From: Clostridium folliculivorans
Lineage (GTDB): Bacteria > Bacillota > Clostridia > Clostridiales > Clostridiaceae
Direction: 5' to 3'
Length of the DNA stretch: 64,000 nucleotides
NCBI RefSeq assembly: GCF_024341905.1
Contig: NZ_BQXY01000005.1
Location: forward strand, 186,001-250,000
Numbering within the stretch: position 1 is the stretch's first letter; each line of letters starts with the position of its first letter. A model generated the notes under the pieces. It made no database searches and had not been told where the DNA came from. It saw only the letters and a list, made by a program, of their open reading frames with translations. Shown piece after piece: positions 46,971-56,190 of this stretch. The position numbers and the translations under genes are program-made.

Positions 46971-48014
46971 GTGAACAAGTTAAGGGTTGGAATAATAGGT
47001 GCTACTGGATATGTTGGGATAGAGCTTTTAAGACTGCTTCTTACTCATAATGAGGTTGAGGTTACAGCAATAAGCTCTTCCTCTTTTGAGGGGAAAAATA
47101 TAACAGACGTATATCCAAATCTTTTGGGATATACTAATTTGAAATGTGAAAATACTGATGAGGTTGTAGAAAATAGTGATCTACTTTTCTTAGCACTCCC
47201 TCATGGATTAAGTGAAGAAATAGCAAATACTGCAATAGCAAAAGGTAAAAAAGTAATAGATTTAGGAGCAGATTTTAGACTTGAAGATGAAAGCGAATAT
47301 GAGAAATGGTATGGAAAGAAATATTTATATGGAAGTCTTCATGAAAAATCTGTTTATGGACTTTGTGAAGTAAATAGAGAACTTATTAAAAAATCACCTA
47401 TAATAGCTAATCCGGGGTGTTTTCCAACATCTATAGCATTAGCTTTAACTCCCTTACTAAAGCATAAGCTTATTAAAAAGGATGGAATAATAATTGATTC
47501 TAAATCTGGAGTAACTGGAGCAGGAAGAGGGCTTTCATTAACTTCTCACTACCCAGAAAGTAATGAAAATATATCTCCTTACAAGGTTGGAGGAGTTCAT
47601 AGACATATTCCTGAGATAGAGCAAAGCTTAGGTAAAGCCTATGGTGAGGAAATAAGAATTGTATTTACACCACATCTTATACCAGTAAATAGAGGAATAC
47701 TTTCAACTATATACTGCGAATTGAATGAAGAAGTGAGCTATGAAAAAGCTTACGACACTTTAGTGGAAGCGTATAAAAGTGAGAAGTTTGTTAATATAGT
47801 ACCTAAAGGACAGACAGCTTCGATAAAGTCAGTGACCTTATCAAATAACTGTCAAATATCAATTCATTTTGATGAAAGAGCAAATAAGCTTATCCTATGT
47901 TCTGTGATAGATAATATGCTAAAGGGAGCCGCAGGTCAGGCTATACAAAATATGAATATAATGATGGGCTATGAAGAGAATAAGGGGTTAGAATTTTTAG
48001 CACCAGCATTTTAA
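46971..48014 (+). CDS. argC: N-acetyl-gamma-glutamyl-phosphate reductase
   Basis: The third step of ornithine synthesis, NADPH-dependent reduction of acetylglutamyl phosphate. The 347 residues begin LRVGIIGATGYVGIELLRLL (NADP-binding), with the active-site cysteine in IANPGCFPTSIALAL near 148 and HRHIPEIEQ near 205. It starts at GTG after AGGGGGA. Confidence 0.97.
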   Translation: MNKLRVGIIGATGYVGIELLRLLLTHNEVEVTAISSSSFEGKNITDVYPNLLGYTNLKCENTDEVVENSDLLFLALPHGLSEEIANTAIAKGKKVIDLGADFRLEDESEYEKWYGKKYLYGSLHEKSVYGLCEVNRELIKKSPIIANPGCFPTSIALALTPLLKHKLIKKDGIIIDSKSGVTGAGRGLSLTSHYPESNENISPYKVGGVHRHIPEIEQSLGKAYGEEIRIVFTPHLIPVNRGILSTIYCELNEEVSYEKAYDTLVEAYKSEKFVNIVPKGQTASIKSVTLSNNCQISIHFDERANKLILCSVIDNMLKGAAGQAIQNMNIMMGYEENKGLEFLAPAF

Positions 48015-48035
48015 CTTTTTAAGAAGTTATATTCT

Positions 48036-48137
48036 AAGATGTACCACTTCGATCTGAAATCTATTATTAAAACTCTCACGTGTTCTGGTGATGGAATTTA
48101 AAAATAATAGATTTTATTACGAAGTGGTACATACATA
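48036..48137 (-). repeat. Family A dispersed repeat, copy A9, inside the arg cluster
   Basis: The ends AGATGTACCACTTCG and CGAAGTGGTACAT are intact, with core ACTCTCACGTGTTCTGGTGA. It occupies most of the argC-argJ gap, so any argC-J co-transcript must read through this hairpin. Confidence 0.85.
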
Positions 48138-48207
48138 GATAAATTTGTGGATAAGTATACTTTATAATGAAAATTTGTTAGTGATTTTTTTAAGAGGAGG
48201 AATAGAA

Positions 48208-49425
48208 ATGGATATATTAAAGGGTGGAGTTACAGCACCGAAAGGTTTTGTAGCTTCAGGTATACATTGCGGATTAAAGAAGAAAAAAGAGAAAAAGGAT
48301 TTGGCACTTATATATTCAGAAAAGATATGTGATGCAGCGGCAGTTTATACTCAAAATAAAGTTAAAGGAAGCCCTATATTAGTTACTGAAAAGAACTTAC
48401 TTGATTATAAGGCTCAAGCAATTATAGTAAATAGCGGTAATGCAAATACCTGCACAGGAGAAGATGGAATAATAAAAGCTAATAGAATGGCTGAAGTAAC
48501 TGGTGAGAGACTTGGAATAGACAAGGAGAATGTTATTGTTGCATCTACTGGAGTTATAGGTGTTCCTCTTAATATAGAAGCAATAGAAAACGGAATGGAT
48601 GAGCTTGTAAACAGCGTAAATAGAAACGGAAACATAGATGCAAGAGAAGCTATAATGACTACTGATACGATAAAGAAAGAAGTAGCGGTATCAATAAAGG
48701 TTAGTGATAAAAAAGTTACTATAGGTGGTATGGCAAAAGGATCAGGAATGATTCACCCTAACATGGCTACTATGCTAGGATTTATAACTACTGATGTCAA
48801 TATAGATGGAAAATTGTTAAAAGAAGCTATTTTACATGCTACTAACAAAAGCTTTAATAGAGTAAGTGTTGATGGAGATACAAGTACAAACGATATGGTA
48901 GCAGTTCTTGCAAATGGTATGGCAGGAAATGAAAAGATTACAGATAAAGATGAGAGCTATTATAAATTTTTAAACGCATTGACTTTTGTATGTACAGAAC
49001 TTGCTAAACTTATAGCTAAAGACGGTGAAGGTGCAACTAAGATGATTGAATGCTATGTTAAAGGTGCTTTAAATGAAGAGCATGCAGTAGCTTTAGCAAA
49101 ATCAGTAATTCAATCAAGTTTAGTTAAGACTGCTGTATTCGGTGCAGATGCAAACTGGGGAAGAATATTATGCGCTCTTGGATATTCAGATGAACCTTTA
49201 GAGGTAGAAAAGGTTGATGTATCTTTTGATAGCATAAAAGGATATTTAGAAGTTTGCAAAAATGGTATGCCAGTACCTTTTAGTGAGGAAAAAGCAAAAC
49301 TAGTACTTGGAGAAAGCGAAATATCTATAATAATTGACTTAAAGATGGGCGAAGAAGAAGCTGTCGCTTGGGGCTGTGACCTAAGTTATGAATATGTAAG
49401 AATCAATGGAGATTATAGAACTTAA
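48208..49425 (+). CDS. argJ: Bifunctional ornithine acetyltransferase / N-acetylglutamate synthase
   Basis: It recycles the acetyl group from acetylornithine to glutamate. This explains why no argA or argE is present in the cluster. The 405 residues start GGVTAPKGFVASGIHCG. The self-cleavage and nucleophile site is KGSGMIHPNMATMLGF (Thr near 187), with SFNRVSVDGDTSTND near 218. The start at 48208 follows AGAGGAGG; an upstream ATG would begin inside the repeat-derived spacer. Confidence 0.97.
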   Translation: MDILKGGVTAPKGFVASGIHCGLKKKKEKKDLALIYSEKICDAAAVYTQNKVKGSPILVTEKNLLDYKAQAIIVNSGNANTCTGEDGIIKANRMAEVTGERLGIDKENVIVASTGVIGVPLNIEAIENGMDELVNSVNRNGNIDAREAIMTTDTIKKEVAVSIKVSDKKVTIGGMAKGSGMIHPNMATMLGFITTDVNIDGKLLKEAILHATNKSFNRVSVDGDTSTNDMVAVLANGMAGNEKITDKDESYYKFLNALTFVCTELAKLIAKDGEGATKMIECYVKGALNEEHAVALAKSVIQSSLVKTAVFGADANWGRILCALGYSDEPLEVEKVDVSFDSIKGYLEVCKNGMPVPFSEEKAKLVLGESEISIIIDLKMGEEEAVAWGCDLSYEYVRINGDYRT

Positions 49426-49555
49426 AACTATTCGTAAGTGCTTTAGTACCATATTGAAATTAAGGTATCACTCCATCTGGTGCCTCAATGAGCTTGCTCA
49501 TATAGTATCACCTGTAGTAACACCTTAATTTCAAGAATTAATCCTAAGAATAGTT
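49426..49555 (+). repeat. Long nested inverted repeat between argJ and argB, related to family B
   Basis: Nested stems: outer AACTATTC/GAATAGTT, middle TTGAAATTAAGGT/ACCTTAATTTCAA, and inner ATGAGCTTGCTCAT. Parts such as GAAATT...CAATGAGCTT...GAATTAAT match family B in reverse. It starts at the argJ stop and could act as a terminator/attenuator or RNA-stabilising stem, or be only an old repeat. Confidence 0.6.
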
Positions 49556-49585
49556 AGAACTTATTATTATAAAGAGGTGACAGCT

Positions 49586-50443
49586 GTGAGCAGTATAGAT
49601 TTTAAAAAAGCCAATACGCTTATCGAAGCTCTTCCATATATAAAAGAATATTATGGTAAAACTATAGTAATAAAATATGGTGGAAGTGCAATGAAAAACA
49701 AGACTCTTAAAGAAGCAGTTATAAATGACTTGATACTTATGAGTTGTGTTGGAATAAATGTAGTTTTAGTACATGGCGGTGGTCCAGAGATAAATATATT
49801 TCTAGAAAAAATGGGGAAAAAGCCAAAGTTTATAAATGGTTTAAGATACACTGATGAAGAGACAATGGATATAGTTCAAATGGTGCTTGCAGGTAAAGTA
49901 AACAAAGAGCTTGTATTTCTTATAAATTCTTTAGGTGGAAAAGCTATTGGATTATGTGGTATTGACGGAAATATGCTTATAACTGAAAAAGTAAAAAGTG
50001 AAGAGGATTTAGGTTTCGTTGGAGAAGTAAAAAAGGTGAATACAGAAATAATAGACAACAGTTTAAAGCAAGGATATATATCCGTAATAGCAACTGTTGG
50101 TATAGGTGAAGATGGAAAAGCCTACAACATAAATGGGGATATAGCTGCAGCTAATGTAGCTTCAGCTCTAAAAGCAGAAAAACTTATACTTCTTACTGAT
50201 GTACCTGGACTTCTAAGAGATCCAAGTTCAGAAGAAACTCTTATTTCAGATATTAGAGTAGGAGAGATTCCGGAGCTTATGGAAGAGAAGATAATAAGCG
50301 GAGGAATGATACCTAAGATAAACAGTTGTGTTGAGAGTATTAGAAATGGAGTTAAGAGGGTTCATATTCTAGATGGAAGAATGCCGCATTCTGTTCTTAT
50401 AGAGTTGTTCTCAGATGAAGGTATAGGGACTATGATTCACTAA
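49586..50443 (+). CDS. argB: Acetylglutamate kinase
   Basis: It phosphorylates N-acetylglutamate, the usual arginine-feedback step. The 285 residues have KTIVIKYGGSAMKN near 25, VLVHGGGPEIN near 56 and NINGDIAAANVASAL near 183. The start is GTG at 49586 after AGAGGTG; a GTG three codons earlier overlaps the ribosome site. Confidence 0.97.
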   Translation: MSSIDFKKANTLIEALPYIKEYYGKTIVIKYGGSAMKNKTLKEAVINDLILMSCVGINVVLVHGGGPEINIFLEKMGKKPKFINGLRYTDEETMDIVQMVLAGKVNKELVFLINSLGGKAIGLCGIDGNMLITEKVKSEEDLGFVGEVKKVNTEIIDNSLKQGYISVIATVGIGEDGKAYNINGDIAAANVASALKAEKLILLTDVPGLLRDPSSEETLISDIRVGEIPELMEEKIISGGMIPKINSCVESIRNGVKRVHILDGRMPHSVLIELFSDEGIGTMIH

Positions 50444-50582
50444 TATAGTACATCACTGACATTAATCAGCAGTTAATATTATTAATTAATATCATATAGC
50501 AGTTTAGATCTTTTAGAGACTCTTTGTATTAAAATGGTTTTGATTTAATAGAGTCTTAAAGTAAATAGGAGGTGCAATAAAA

Positions 50583-51749
50583 ATGGATTTTAAAGAGAAA
50601 TGGAATGAGTTCTTCATGGATACTTATGGACAATTACCTATAGCTCTTGTTAAAGGTGAAGGTAATTATCTTATAGATTCTGATGGAAAAAAATATATAG
50701 ATTTTACTAGTGGTATAGGGGTATCTTCTCTAGGCTATGGTAATGAACAATTAAAGAAGGGATTAAAGGATCAGATTGATTTACTTTTGCATACTTCAAA
50801 TATATTTTTTAATCCAGTAGCTATAGAAGCTGCAGAAAAGCTAGTAAATGCAAGTAAATTAAAGAAAGTTTTCTTTGCAAACTCTGGAGCAGAAGCAAAT
50901 GAAGGTGCTATAAAGCTTGCAAGAAAATATAGTTTTGATAAATATGGTGAAGGAAGAGGAAAGATAATTTCTTTAAAGCAATCTTTCCATGGAAGAACTC
51001 TTGCGGCATTGAAGGCAACAGGACAAGAGAAATTTCATAATTATTTCTTTCCATTTCCAGAAGGTTTTGTATATGTAGAAAAAAATAATATAGAAGCCCT
51101 AAAGGAACAGCTTGATGGAACTGTATGTGCTGTAATGATGGAAGCTATACAAGGAGAAGGCGGAGTATTTCCTTTGGATGAAAACTTTGTAAAAGAAGCA
51201 GTTGCATTATGTAAGGAAAAAGATGTGTTAGTAATATTTGATGAGGTTCAGTGTGGTGTAGGAAGAACAGGAAAATTCTTTGGTTTCGAGCATTTTAATG
51301 TTAATCCAGACATAGTAACCCTAGCCAAAGGATTAGGTGGTGGACTTCCTATCGGAGCAATTTTAGCTGGTGAAAAAACTGCTGGAGTATTCAAAAAGGG
51401 AGATCACGGTTCAACTTTTGGAGGAAATCCAGTAGCACTTAAAGGTGCAAGTGTAGTTCTTGATGTGGTAACCAGTGAAGGCTTCATAGATGAAGTTGCT
51501 AAAAAGGGTGAACTTATAAAGAACATAATAGAAGGTTTTAATATTCCAGGAGTAAAAGAAGTTAGAGGAAAAGGGCTTATGTTAGGTATTGAACTTGAAG
51601 GTGAAAGCAAAGATGTTCAAGAAAAAGCTTTGGCTAAAGGAATATTGACTCTTACTGCAGGAGCAAAGGTTTTAAGACTTCTTCCACCATTAACTATAAC
51701 TGAAGAGGAAATAAAAGCTGGATTAGAAATTCTTAAAGAATGCTTTTAG
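50583..51749 (+). CDS. argD: Acetylornithine aminotransferase
   Basis: A PLP class III aminotransferase making acetylornithine. The 388 residues contain SLGYGNEQLKKG near 48, FFANSGAEANEGAIKLARK near 97, VIFDEVQCGVGRTG near 219 and the PLP lysine in TLAKGLGGGLPIGA near 249. The 139-bp gap before it contains an imperfect hairpin (AGAGACTCT...AGAGTCT, 50512-50553) and ends in AGGAGG. Confidence 0.97.
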   Translation: MDFKEKWNEFFMDTYGQLPIALVKGEGNYLIDSDGKKYIDFTSGIGVSSLGYGNEQLKKGLKDQIDLLLHTSNIFFNPVAIEAAEKLVNASKLKKVFFANSGAEANEGAIKLARKYSFDKYGEGRGKIISLKQSFHGRTLAALKATGQEKFHNYFFPFPEGFVYVEKNNIEALKEQLDGTVCAVMMEAIQGEGGVFPLDENFVKEAVALCKEKDVLVIFDEVQCGVGRTGKFFGFEHFNVNPDIVTLAKGLGGGLPIGAILAGEKTAGVFKKGDHGSTFGGNPVALKGASVVLDVVTSEGFIDEVAKKGELIKNIIEGFNIPGVKEVRGKGLMLGIELEGESKDVQEKALAKGILTLTAGAKVLRLLPPLTITEEEIKAGLEILKECF

Positions 51750-51779
51750 TGTAAAACTAAGGCTACATTTAATGGGTGA

Positions 51780-51836
51780 GTTGAAATTTAGGTGTCATAC
51801 ATCCAATACTTTAATGAGCTGTGCAAAGAATTAATA
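51780..51836 (-). repeat. Family B fragment, copy B4 (inverted)
   Basis: TTGAAATTTAGGTGTCATAC...CTTTAATGAGCTGTGCAAAG AATTAAT corresponds to the reverse of family B without its outer right end. It lies between argD and argF. Confidence 0.65.
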
Positions 51837-51883
51837 TTATTAAATTATTGCTTTATAAATAAAATATCTTGGGGGGATGAGTT

Positions 51884-52816
51884 ATGGAAAATAAGCATTT
51901 ACTAAAGCTAAATGATTATACAAAAGAAGAAATAATGGAAATACTAGAACTTGGGGAACAGCTTAAGTATGAAACAAAGCATGGTATACCTCATGATCAT
52001 CTGTTAAAAGGAAAGACTTTAGGAATGATATTTGAAAAATCCTCTACAAGAACTCGTGTATCCTTTGAGGTTGGTATGTACCAGTTAGGCGGTTCAGCTT
52101 TGTTCCTAAGCTCACATGATATACAACTTGGAAGAGGAGAACCAATAAAGGATACAGCGAGAGTTCTATCTAGATATTTAGATGGAATAATGATAAGAAC
52201 CTTCTCCCAAAAAGATGTTGAAGATCTAGCAGAATATTCAAGAGTACCTGTAATAAATGGACTTACTGATGAAGAGCATCCATGCCAAGTACTAGCGGAT
52301 TTACTTACAATAAAAGAGTTTAAAAGGAAATTTGAAGGGCTTAAGGTTGCTTTTATAGGTGACGGAAACAATATGGCAAATTCTTTAATGGTTGGATGTT
52401 TAAAAGTGGGAATGAGTATAGGTATCGCAACTCCAAATGGTTATGAGCCACCTGAACACGTAATAAAAAATGTAAAGGAAATAGAAGCGTCTTCAAAAGG
52501 AATTGTTACCTTTGCAAGCGATCCAGTGGATGTTGTAAAAGATGCAGATGTAGTTATAACAGATGTTTGGACTAGTATGGGGCAAGAGCAAGAAACAATT
52601 AAAAGAAAAGAAGCATTTAAGGGATATCAGATAAATAGTGATCTTATGGGAATAGCTAAGAAAGATGCTATGGTCCTCCACTGTCTTCCAGCTCATAGAG
52701 GAGAGGAAATAACAGAGGACATACTTGAACAGCATGCAAAAGAAATATTTGAAGAGGCAGAAAATAGACTTCATGCACAAAAGGCTGTTATGGTTAAGTT
52801 GATGGCAAATAAATAA
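51884..52816 (+). CDS. argF: Ornithine carbamoyltransferase
   Basis: It makes citrulline from ornithine and carbamoyl phosphate. The 310 residues include the carbamoyl-phosphate loop EKSSTRTRVSFE near 50, MIRTFSQ near 103, HPCQVLADL near 131 and the ornithine-site MVLHCLPAHRG near 263. It ends the arg cluster (argG-H-C-J-B-D-F). It could in principle also act catabolically, but no arcA or arcC is present. Confidence 0.97.
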   Translation: MENKHLLKLNDYTKEEIMEILELGEQLKYETKHGIPHDHLLKGKTLGMIFEKSSTRTRVSFEVGMYQLGGSALFLSSHDIQLGRGEPIKDTARVLSRYLDGIMIRTFSQKDVEDLAEYSRVPVINGLTDEEHPCQVLADLLTIKEFKRKFEGLKVAFIGDGNNMANSLMVGCLKVGMSIGIATPNGYEPPEHVIKNVKEIEASSKGIVTFASDPVDVVKDADVVITDVWTSMGQEQETIKRKEAFKGYQINSDLMGIAKKDAMVLHCLPAHRGEEITEDILEQHAKEIFEEAENRLHAQKAVMVKLMANK

Positions 52817-52890
52817 GCTAGGATACTTTTATAAGTAATAATATTAAAGCGGTAATGCATAATTTTATATGCAAACTATGATTATATAAA

Positions 52891-52936
52891 TAGAACTTTG
52901 AGATTAATGAAAATTAGTCACAAAGTTCTATTTTTT
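52891..52936 (+). terminator. Terminator of the arginine cluster
   Basis: The stem TAGAACTTTGAGATTAAT pairs with ATTAGTCACAAAGTTCTA around a GAAA-type loop and is followed by six T. Confidence 0.92.
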
Positions 52937-53150
52937 AGGGGAAAGTATAGTGGATTATATTTCCATAGTTGTGGATAAATTTTAATATGAAACCATAAAC
53001 ATATGAATATAAAAAGAAGAATATGTCGCTTGTAAGATTCCTCATATGTATTTGGAAGGGTAGATACACAAAAATGCCCTATATGATAGAAACTTTTATA
53101 TCGTCTATCATATAGTGTACATTTTAAGTGGATTCAGAGATTTTTTTATA
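52937..53150 (+). other. Intergenic tail before the convergent oxidoreductase gene
   Basis: Together with the terminator this is the later part of a 334-bp gap. It holds one family C copy and no gene. Confidence 0.5.
53026..53118 (+). repeat. Family C structured repeat, copy C3 (diverged)
   Basis: GTAAGATTCCTCATATGTAT and TTGGAAGGGTAGATACACAA align with C1 and C2. The second hairpin is unrelated in sequence: CTATATGATAGA pairs perfectly with TCTATCATATAG. Confidence 0.6.
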
Positions 53151-54176
53151 TTAGTTGAAGGATCTTAGATATTGCTTAGGATAATCAATCTCTACATGTT
53201 TTTCTCTGGCTTCATTTAGAACCAAGTAAGGATTTCTTAAAAGTTCTCTTCCAATTGCAACTAAGTCTGCTCTTTTATTAGATATTATTTCTTCTCCCAT
53301 ATTAAGATCTGTTATTAAGCCAACAGCTATAGTTGGTATGTTGCATTTTTTTCTAATTTCATTTGAATAATTAACTTGGTATCCAGGGTATACAGCTATT
53401 TTTGCTGGAACTAATCCGCCAGTACTTACATGGACTATATCAATATATTTTTTAACTTCGTTTATTATTTCAACCATATCATCTAAGGTTATGCCACCTG
53501 CAGTATAATCATCTGAAGATACTCTAAGTGAAATCGCCTTATTTTCTGGCCAGACTTCTTTAATAGCATGCAATATCTCTTTAAGGAATTTAGTTCTGTT
53601 TTTAACATTACCACCATATTCGTCTGTCCTTAGGTTTGAAAGTGGTGATAAGAATTGATGTATTAAGTAACCATGAGCTCCATGTATTTCAATTGCATCA
53701 AATCCAGCTTTATCAGCTCTTTGAGCAGCTTCTTTAAACTTTGTTATGATTTGTTTTATATCGTTCATAGTTAATTCTCTAGGCAATAAGCTAGCTTCAT
53801 CAAATCCAATTTTACTTGGAGCAACTGCTTCACTAAAATTTCCTGTATATTTTCTACCTGCATGATTGAGTTGTATAGCTATTTTAGAACCATATTTTTT
53901 TACACCATCAACAATGTTTTTTAACCCTTCGATGTGATAATCATTCCAAATACCTAAATCATTATCTGAGATTCTACCATTTTCAGTTATGCCACTAGCT
54001 TCTACAATAATGAAGCCCACTCCACCTATTGCTCGAGTTATATAATGAGTATAGTGGAATTCATTAGCTTTGCCATCTGTATCTGCAGAGTACATACACA
54101 TAGGTGGCATAACAATTCTATTTTTTAAAGTGGTATTTTTTAAGTCATAATTACTAAAAATATTCATGTATTTCAT
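53151..54176 (-). CDS. Old yellow enzyme family NADPH/NADH:flavin oxidoreductase (NamA/YqjM-like)
   Basis: A 341-residue FMN TIM-barrel ene-reductase. It has LKNRIVMPPMCMYSAD near 17 (the YqjM-type Cys near 26), AIQLNHAGRKY near 100, AGFDAIEIHGAHGYLIHQFLSP near 159 and VAIGRELLRNPYL near 306. It likely reduces activated C=C bonds of electrophiles. It is divergent from an HxlR-type regulator with a shared palindrome between them, suggesting electrophile-responsive control. Confidence 0.93.
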   Translation of the reverse strand: MKYMNIFSNYDLKNTTLKNRIVMPPMCMYSADTDGKANEFHYTHYITRAIGGVGFIIVEASGITENGRISDNDLGIWNDYHIEGLKNIVDGVKKYGSKIAIQLNHAGRKYTGNFSEAVAPSKIGFDEASLLPRELTMNDIKQIITKFKEAAQRADKAGFDAIEIHGAHGYLIHQFLSPLSNLRTDEYGGNVKNRTKFLKEILHAIKEVWPENKAISLRVSSDDYTAGGITLDDMVEIINEVKKYIDIVHVSTGGLVPAKIAVYPGYQVNYSNEIRKKCNIPTIAVGLITDLNMGEEIISNKRADLVAIGRELLRNPYLVLNEAREKHVEIDYPKQYLRSFN

Positions 54177-54208
54177 CTCCTTAATATAAAGTTATTGATT
54201 AATGTTAT

Positions 54209-54226
54209 TATAGTATATATACTATA
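54209..54226. promoter_or_regulatory. Perfect 18-bp palindrome in the divergent OYE/HxlR promoter region
   Basis: TATAGTATATATACTATA is fully self-complementary and lies between the divergent starts. It is a good candidate HxlR operator, comparable in form to the TACTATA-type sites of YodB-like regulators. Confidence 0.65.
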
Positions 54227-54309
54227 AATTAGGAAGTAGTGATATATTAATCATATAATTTCAAAAAAGTAAGTAATGTGGTAAATCAATGCATGAGGAG
54301 AGAAAAAAT

Positions 54310-54645
54310 ATGTCTGAAATCAAACTGGAGCGAGGAAACTCTTCAGATAAATGTCCAATAGGAGCAGCAATAGATATAATAGGTAGTAAGTGGACGTTTT
54401 TGATAATAAGAGATTTATTAATAGATGGAACTTTGCGATTTGGTGATCTATTACGCTCACTAGATGGAATAAGTCCTAAGACCTTATCTGTAAGGCTTAG
54501 GGAATTAGAAAAAGTAGGATTGGTAGATAGGATGGTATATGCAGAGATTCCACCTAAGGTAGAATATAAGCTTACTGAAAAAGGAAAAAAATTAGAAACT
54601 GTATTTATAGAATTAAAAAGATGGGGACTTACAATCGTTGAATAG
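54310..54645 (+). CDS. HxlR family regulator with a conserved N-terminal cysteine
   Basis: A 111-residue winged-helix HxlR protein: DKCPIGAAIDIIGSKWTFLI at residues 13-32, RFGDLLRSLDGISPKTLSVRL near 47, and VEYKLTEKGKKLE near 85. Cys 15 is at the position used as a thiol switch in YodB/HypR-type electrophile sensors. The ATG at 54310 follows GAGGAGAG. It probably controls the divergent flavin oxidoreductase. Confidence 0.9.
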   Translation: MSEIKLERGNSSDKCPIGAAIDIIGSKWTFLIIRDLLIDGTLRFGDLLRSLDGISPKTLSVRLRELEKVGLVDRMVYAEIPPKVEYKLTEKGKKLETVFIELKRWGLTIVE

Positions 54646-54660
54646 CTTCATGAAATAAAG

Positions 54661-54698
54661 AAAGCACATATATTGATTTTAAATATATATGTGCCTTT
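54661..54698 (+). terminator. Terminator after the HxlR gene
   Basis: The stem AAAGCACATATAT/ATATATGTGCCTTT with an AT loop lies 16 bp after the stop. Confidence 0.75.
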
Positions 54699-54846
54699 AA
54701 AAATTATCATTATATAGTGGATTTTATATAATAAATAGTCTTTATAATTTTATTCAAAAATATTTGTGGGCATTATTAAATTCATGATTGTATAAGTATG
54801 CCTATTAGATAAGTGGATTTATCTAATTTATTTAAGCTAGAATAGT

Positions 54847-56025
54847 TTATTCTCTTTCTACTATCATTGCAGTTCCTTGTCCGCCACCTATACATAAAGT
54901 TGCTAGTCCTCTTTTTGCATCTTTGTTTTTCATAGCGTGAAGTAGTGTAACCAGTATTCTTGCACCTGAAGCTCCAATTGGATGACCTAGAGCTATGGCT
55001 CCACCGTTGACATTTACTTTACTCATATCAAGATTTAAATCTTTAGCGATAGCAATACTTTGTGATGCATAAGCTTCATTAGCTTCAATTAAATCTAAAT
55101 CTTCTGCTTTTAAATTAACCTTATCTAAAGCTGCTTTTGTTGCATAGAAAGCACCATAACCCATTATTGCTGGATCAAGTCCTGCAGAACCATAAGATGC
55201 TATTTTAGCAAGAGGTTTTATTCCTAATTCTTTAGCTTTATCAGCACTCATTATAACTAGTGCTGCAGCACCATCATTAAGTCCTGAAGCATTACCAGCA
55301 GTTACAGTACCATTTTCTTTAAATATTGGTTTAAGTTTAGTTAGAGCTTCTATAGTGTTTCCGAATCTAGGGAATTCATCTGTATCAAATATAATTTCAC
55401 CTTTTTTAGTTTTTATAACAACTGGAACTATCTCTTCCTTAAATTGACCACTCTTAATAGCTTCTTCAGCTTTTTTTTGAGAAGAAAGTGAGAATTCATC
55501 TTGTTCTTCTCTAGTTACATTCCATTGTTCTGCTACATTTTCGGCAGTTACTCCCATATGATAATCATTGAAGGCATCCCATAACCCGTCTTTTATCATT
55601 TCATCTACTAAGTTATTGTGGCCCATTCTGTAACCCCATCTTGCATTTTCAAGTATAAATGGAGCTGCAGACATGTTTTCCATACCACCAGCCACTATAA
55701 CGTCAGCGTCACCAGCTTTAATTATTTGCGCTGCTAGGCTTATGCTTCTTAGGCCAGAACCACAAACTTTATTAAGAGTTAAAGCTGGAATTTCTACTGG
55801 CAAACCTGCTTTTACAGCGGCTTGTCTTGCTGGGTTTTGTCCAAGACCAGCTTGAAGAACATTACCAAATATAACTTCGCTAATTAATTCAGGTTTTATT
55901 CCAGCTCTTTTTACAGCTTCCTTTATTACAACAGCTCCTAAATCAACAGCAGGAACATCCTTAAGAGTTTTTCCGTATGCTCCTATAGCAGTTCTTACAG
56001 CACTAACGATTACTACATCTTTCAT
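54847..56025 (-). CDS. thl: Acetyl-CoA acetyltransferase (thiolase)
   Basis: It condenses two acetyl-CoA to acetoacetyl-CoA, the entry step of clostridial butyrate/butanol formation. The 392 residues are the usual length. Nucleophile Cys near 88 ([13 protein letters not shown]), His near 348 ([17 protein letters not shown]) and Cys near 378 ([12 protein letters not shown]) are intact. The ATG at 56025 follows GGAGG; longer upstream starts cross the promoter. A TetR-type operator lies in the promoter, which is unusual for an enzyme often regarded as constitutive. Confidence 0.97.
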   Translation of the reverse strand: MKDVVIVSAVRTAIGAYGKTLKDVPAVDLGAVVIKEAVKRAGIKPELISEVIFGNVLQAGLGQNPARQAAVKAGLPVEIPALTLNKVCGSGLRSISLAAQIIKAGDADVIVAGGMENMSAAPFILENARWGYRMGHNNLVDEMIKDGLWDAFNDYHMGVTAENVAEQWNVTREEQDEFSLSSQKKAEEAIKSGQFKEEIVPVVIKTKKGEIIFDTDEFPRFGNTIEALTKLKPIFKENGTVTAGNASGLNDGAAALVIMSADKAKELGIKPLAKIASYGSAGLDPAIMGYGAFYATKAALDKVNLKAEDLDLIEANEAYASQSIAIAKDLNLDMSKVNVNGGAIALGHPIGASGARILVTLLHAMKNKDAKRGLATLCIGGGQGTAMIVERE

Positions 56026-56087
56026 AATAAAATACCTCCAAAAGTTTATTTTTTTTATAATATTGAAATAAAATACGCCTATCATAA

Positions 56088-56103
56088 TAGACTGGTCTGT
56101 CTG
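56088..56103 (-). promoter_or_regulatory. TetR-type operator in the thiolase promoter
   Basis: TAGACTGGTCTGTCTG on the plus strand contains the dyad AGACTGGTCT. It lies between a -35-like TTCACA and a -10-like TATTAT on the minus strand and matches the site before the neighbouring tetR gene. Confidence 0.78.
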
Positions 56104-56190
56104 TTATTGTGAAATTAATTAGCACTCAAATTACTGAGAGCCAATTAATAAATCTTATGTATATTTATATTAGGATTAAAGAGAGTTTCT

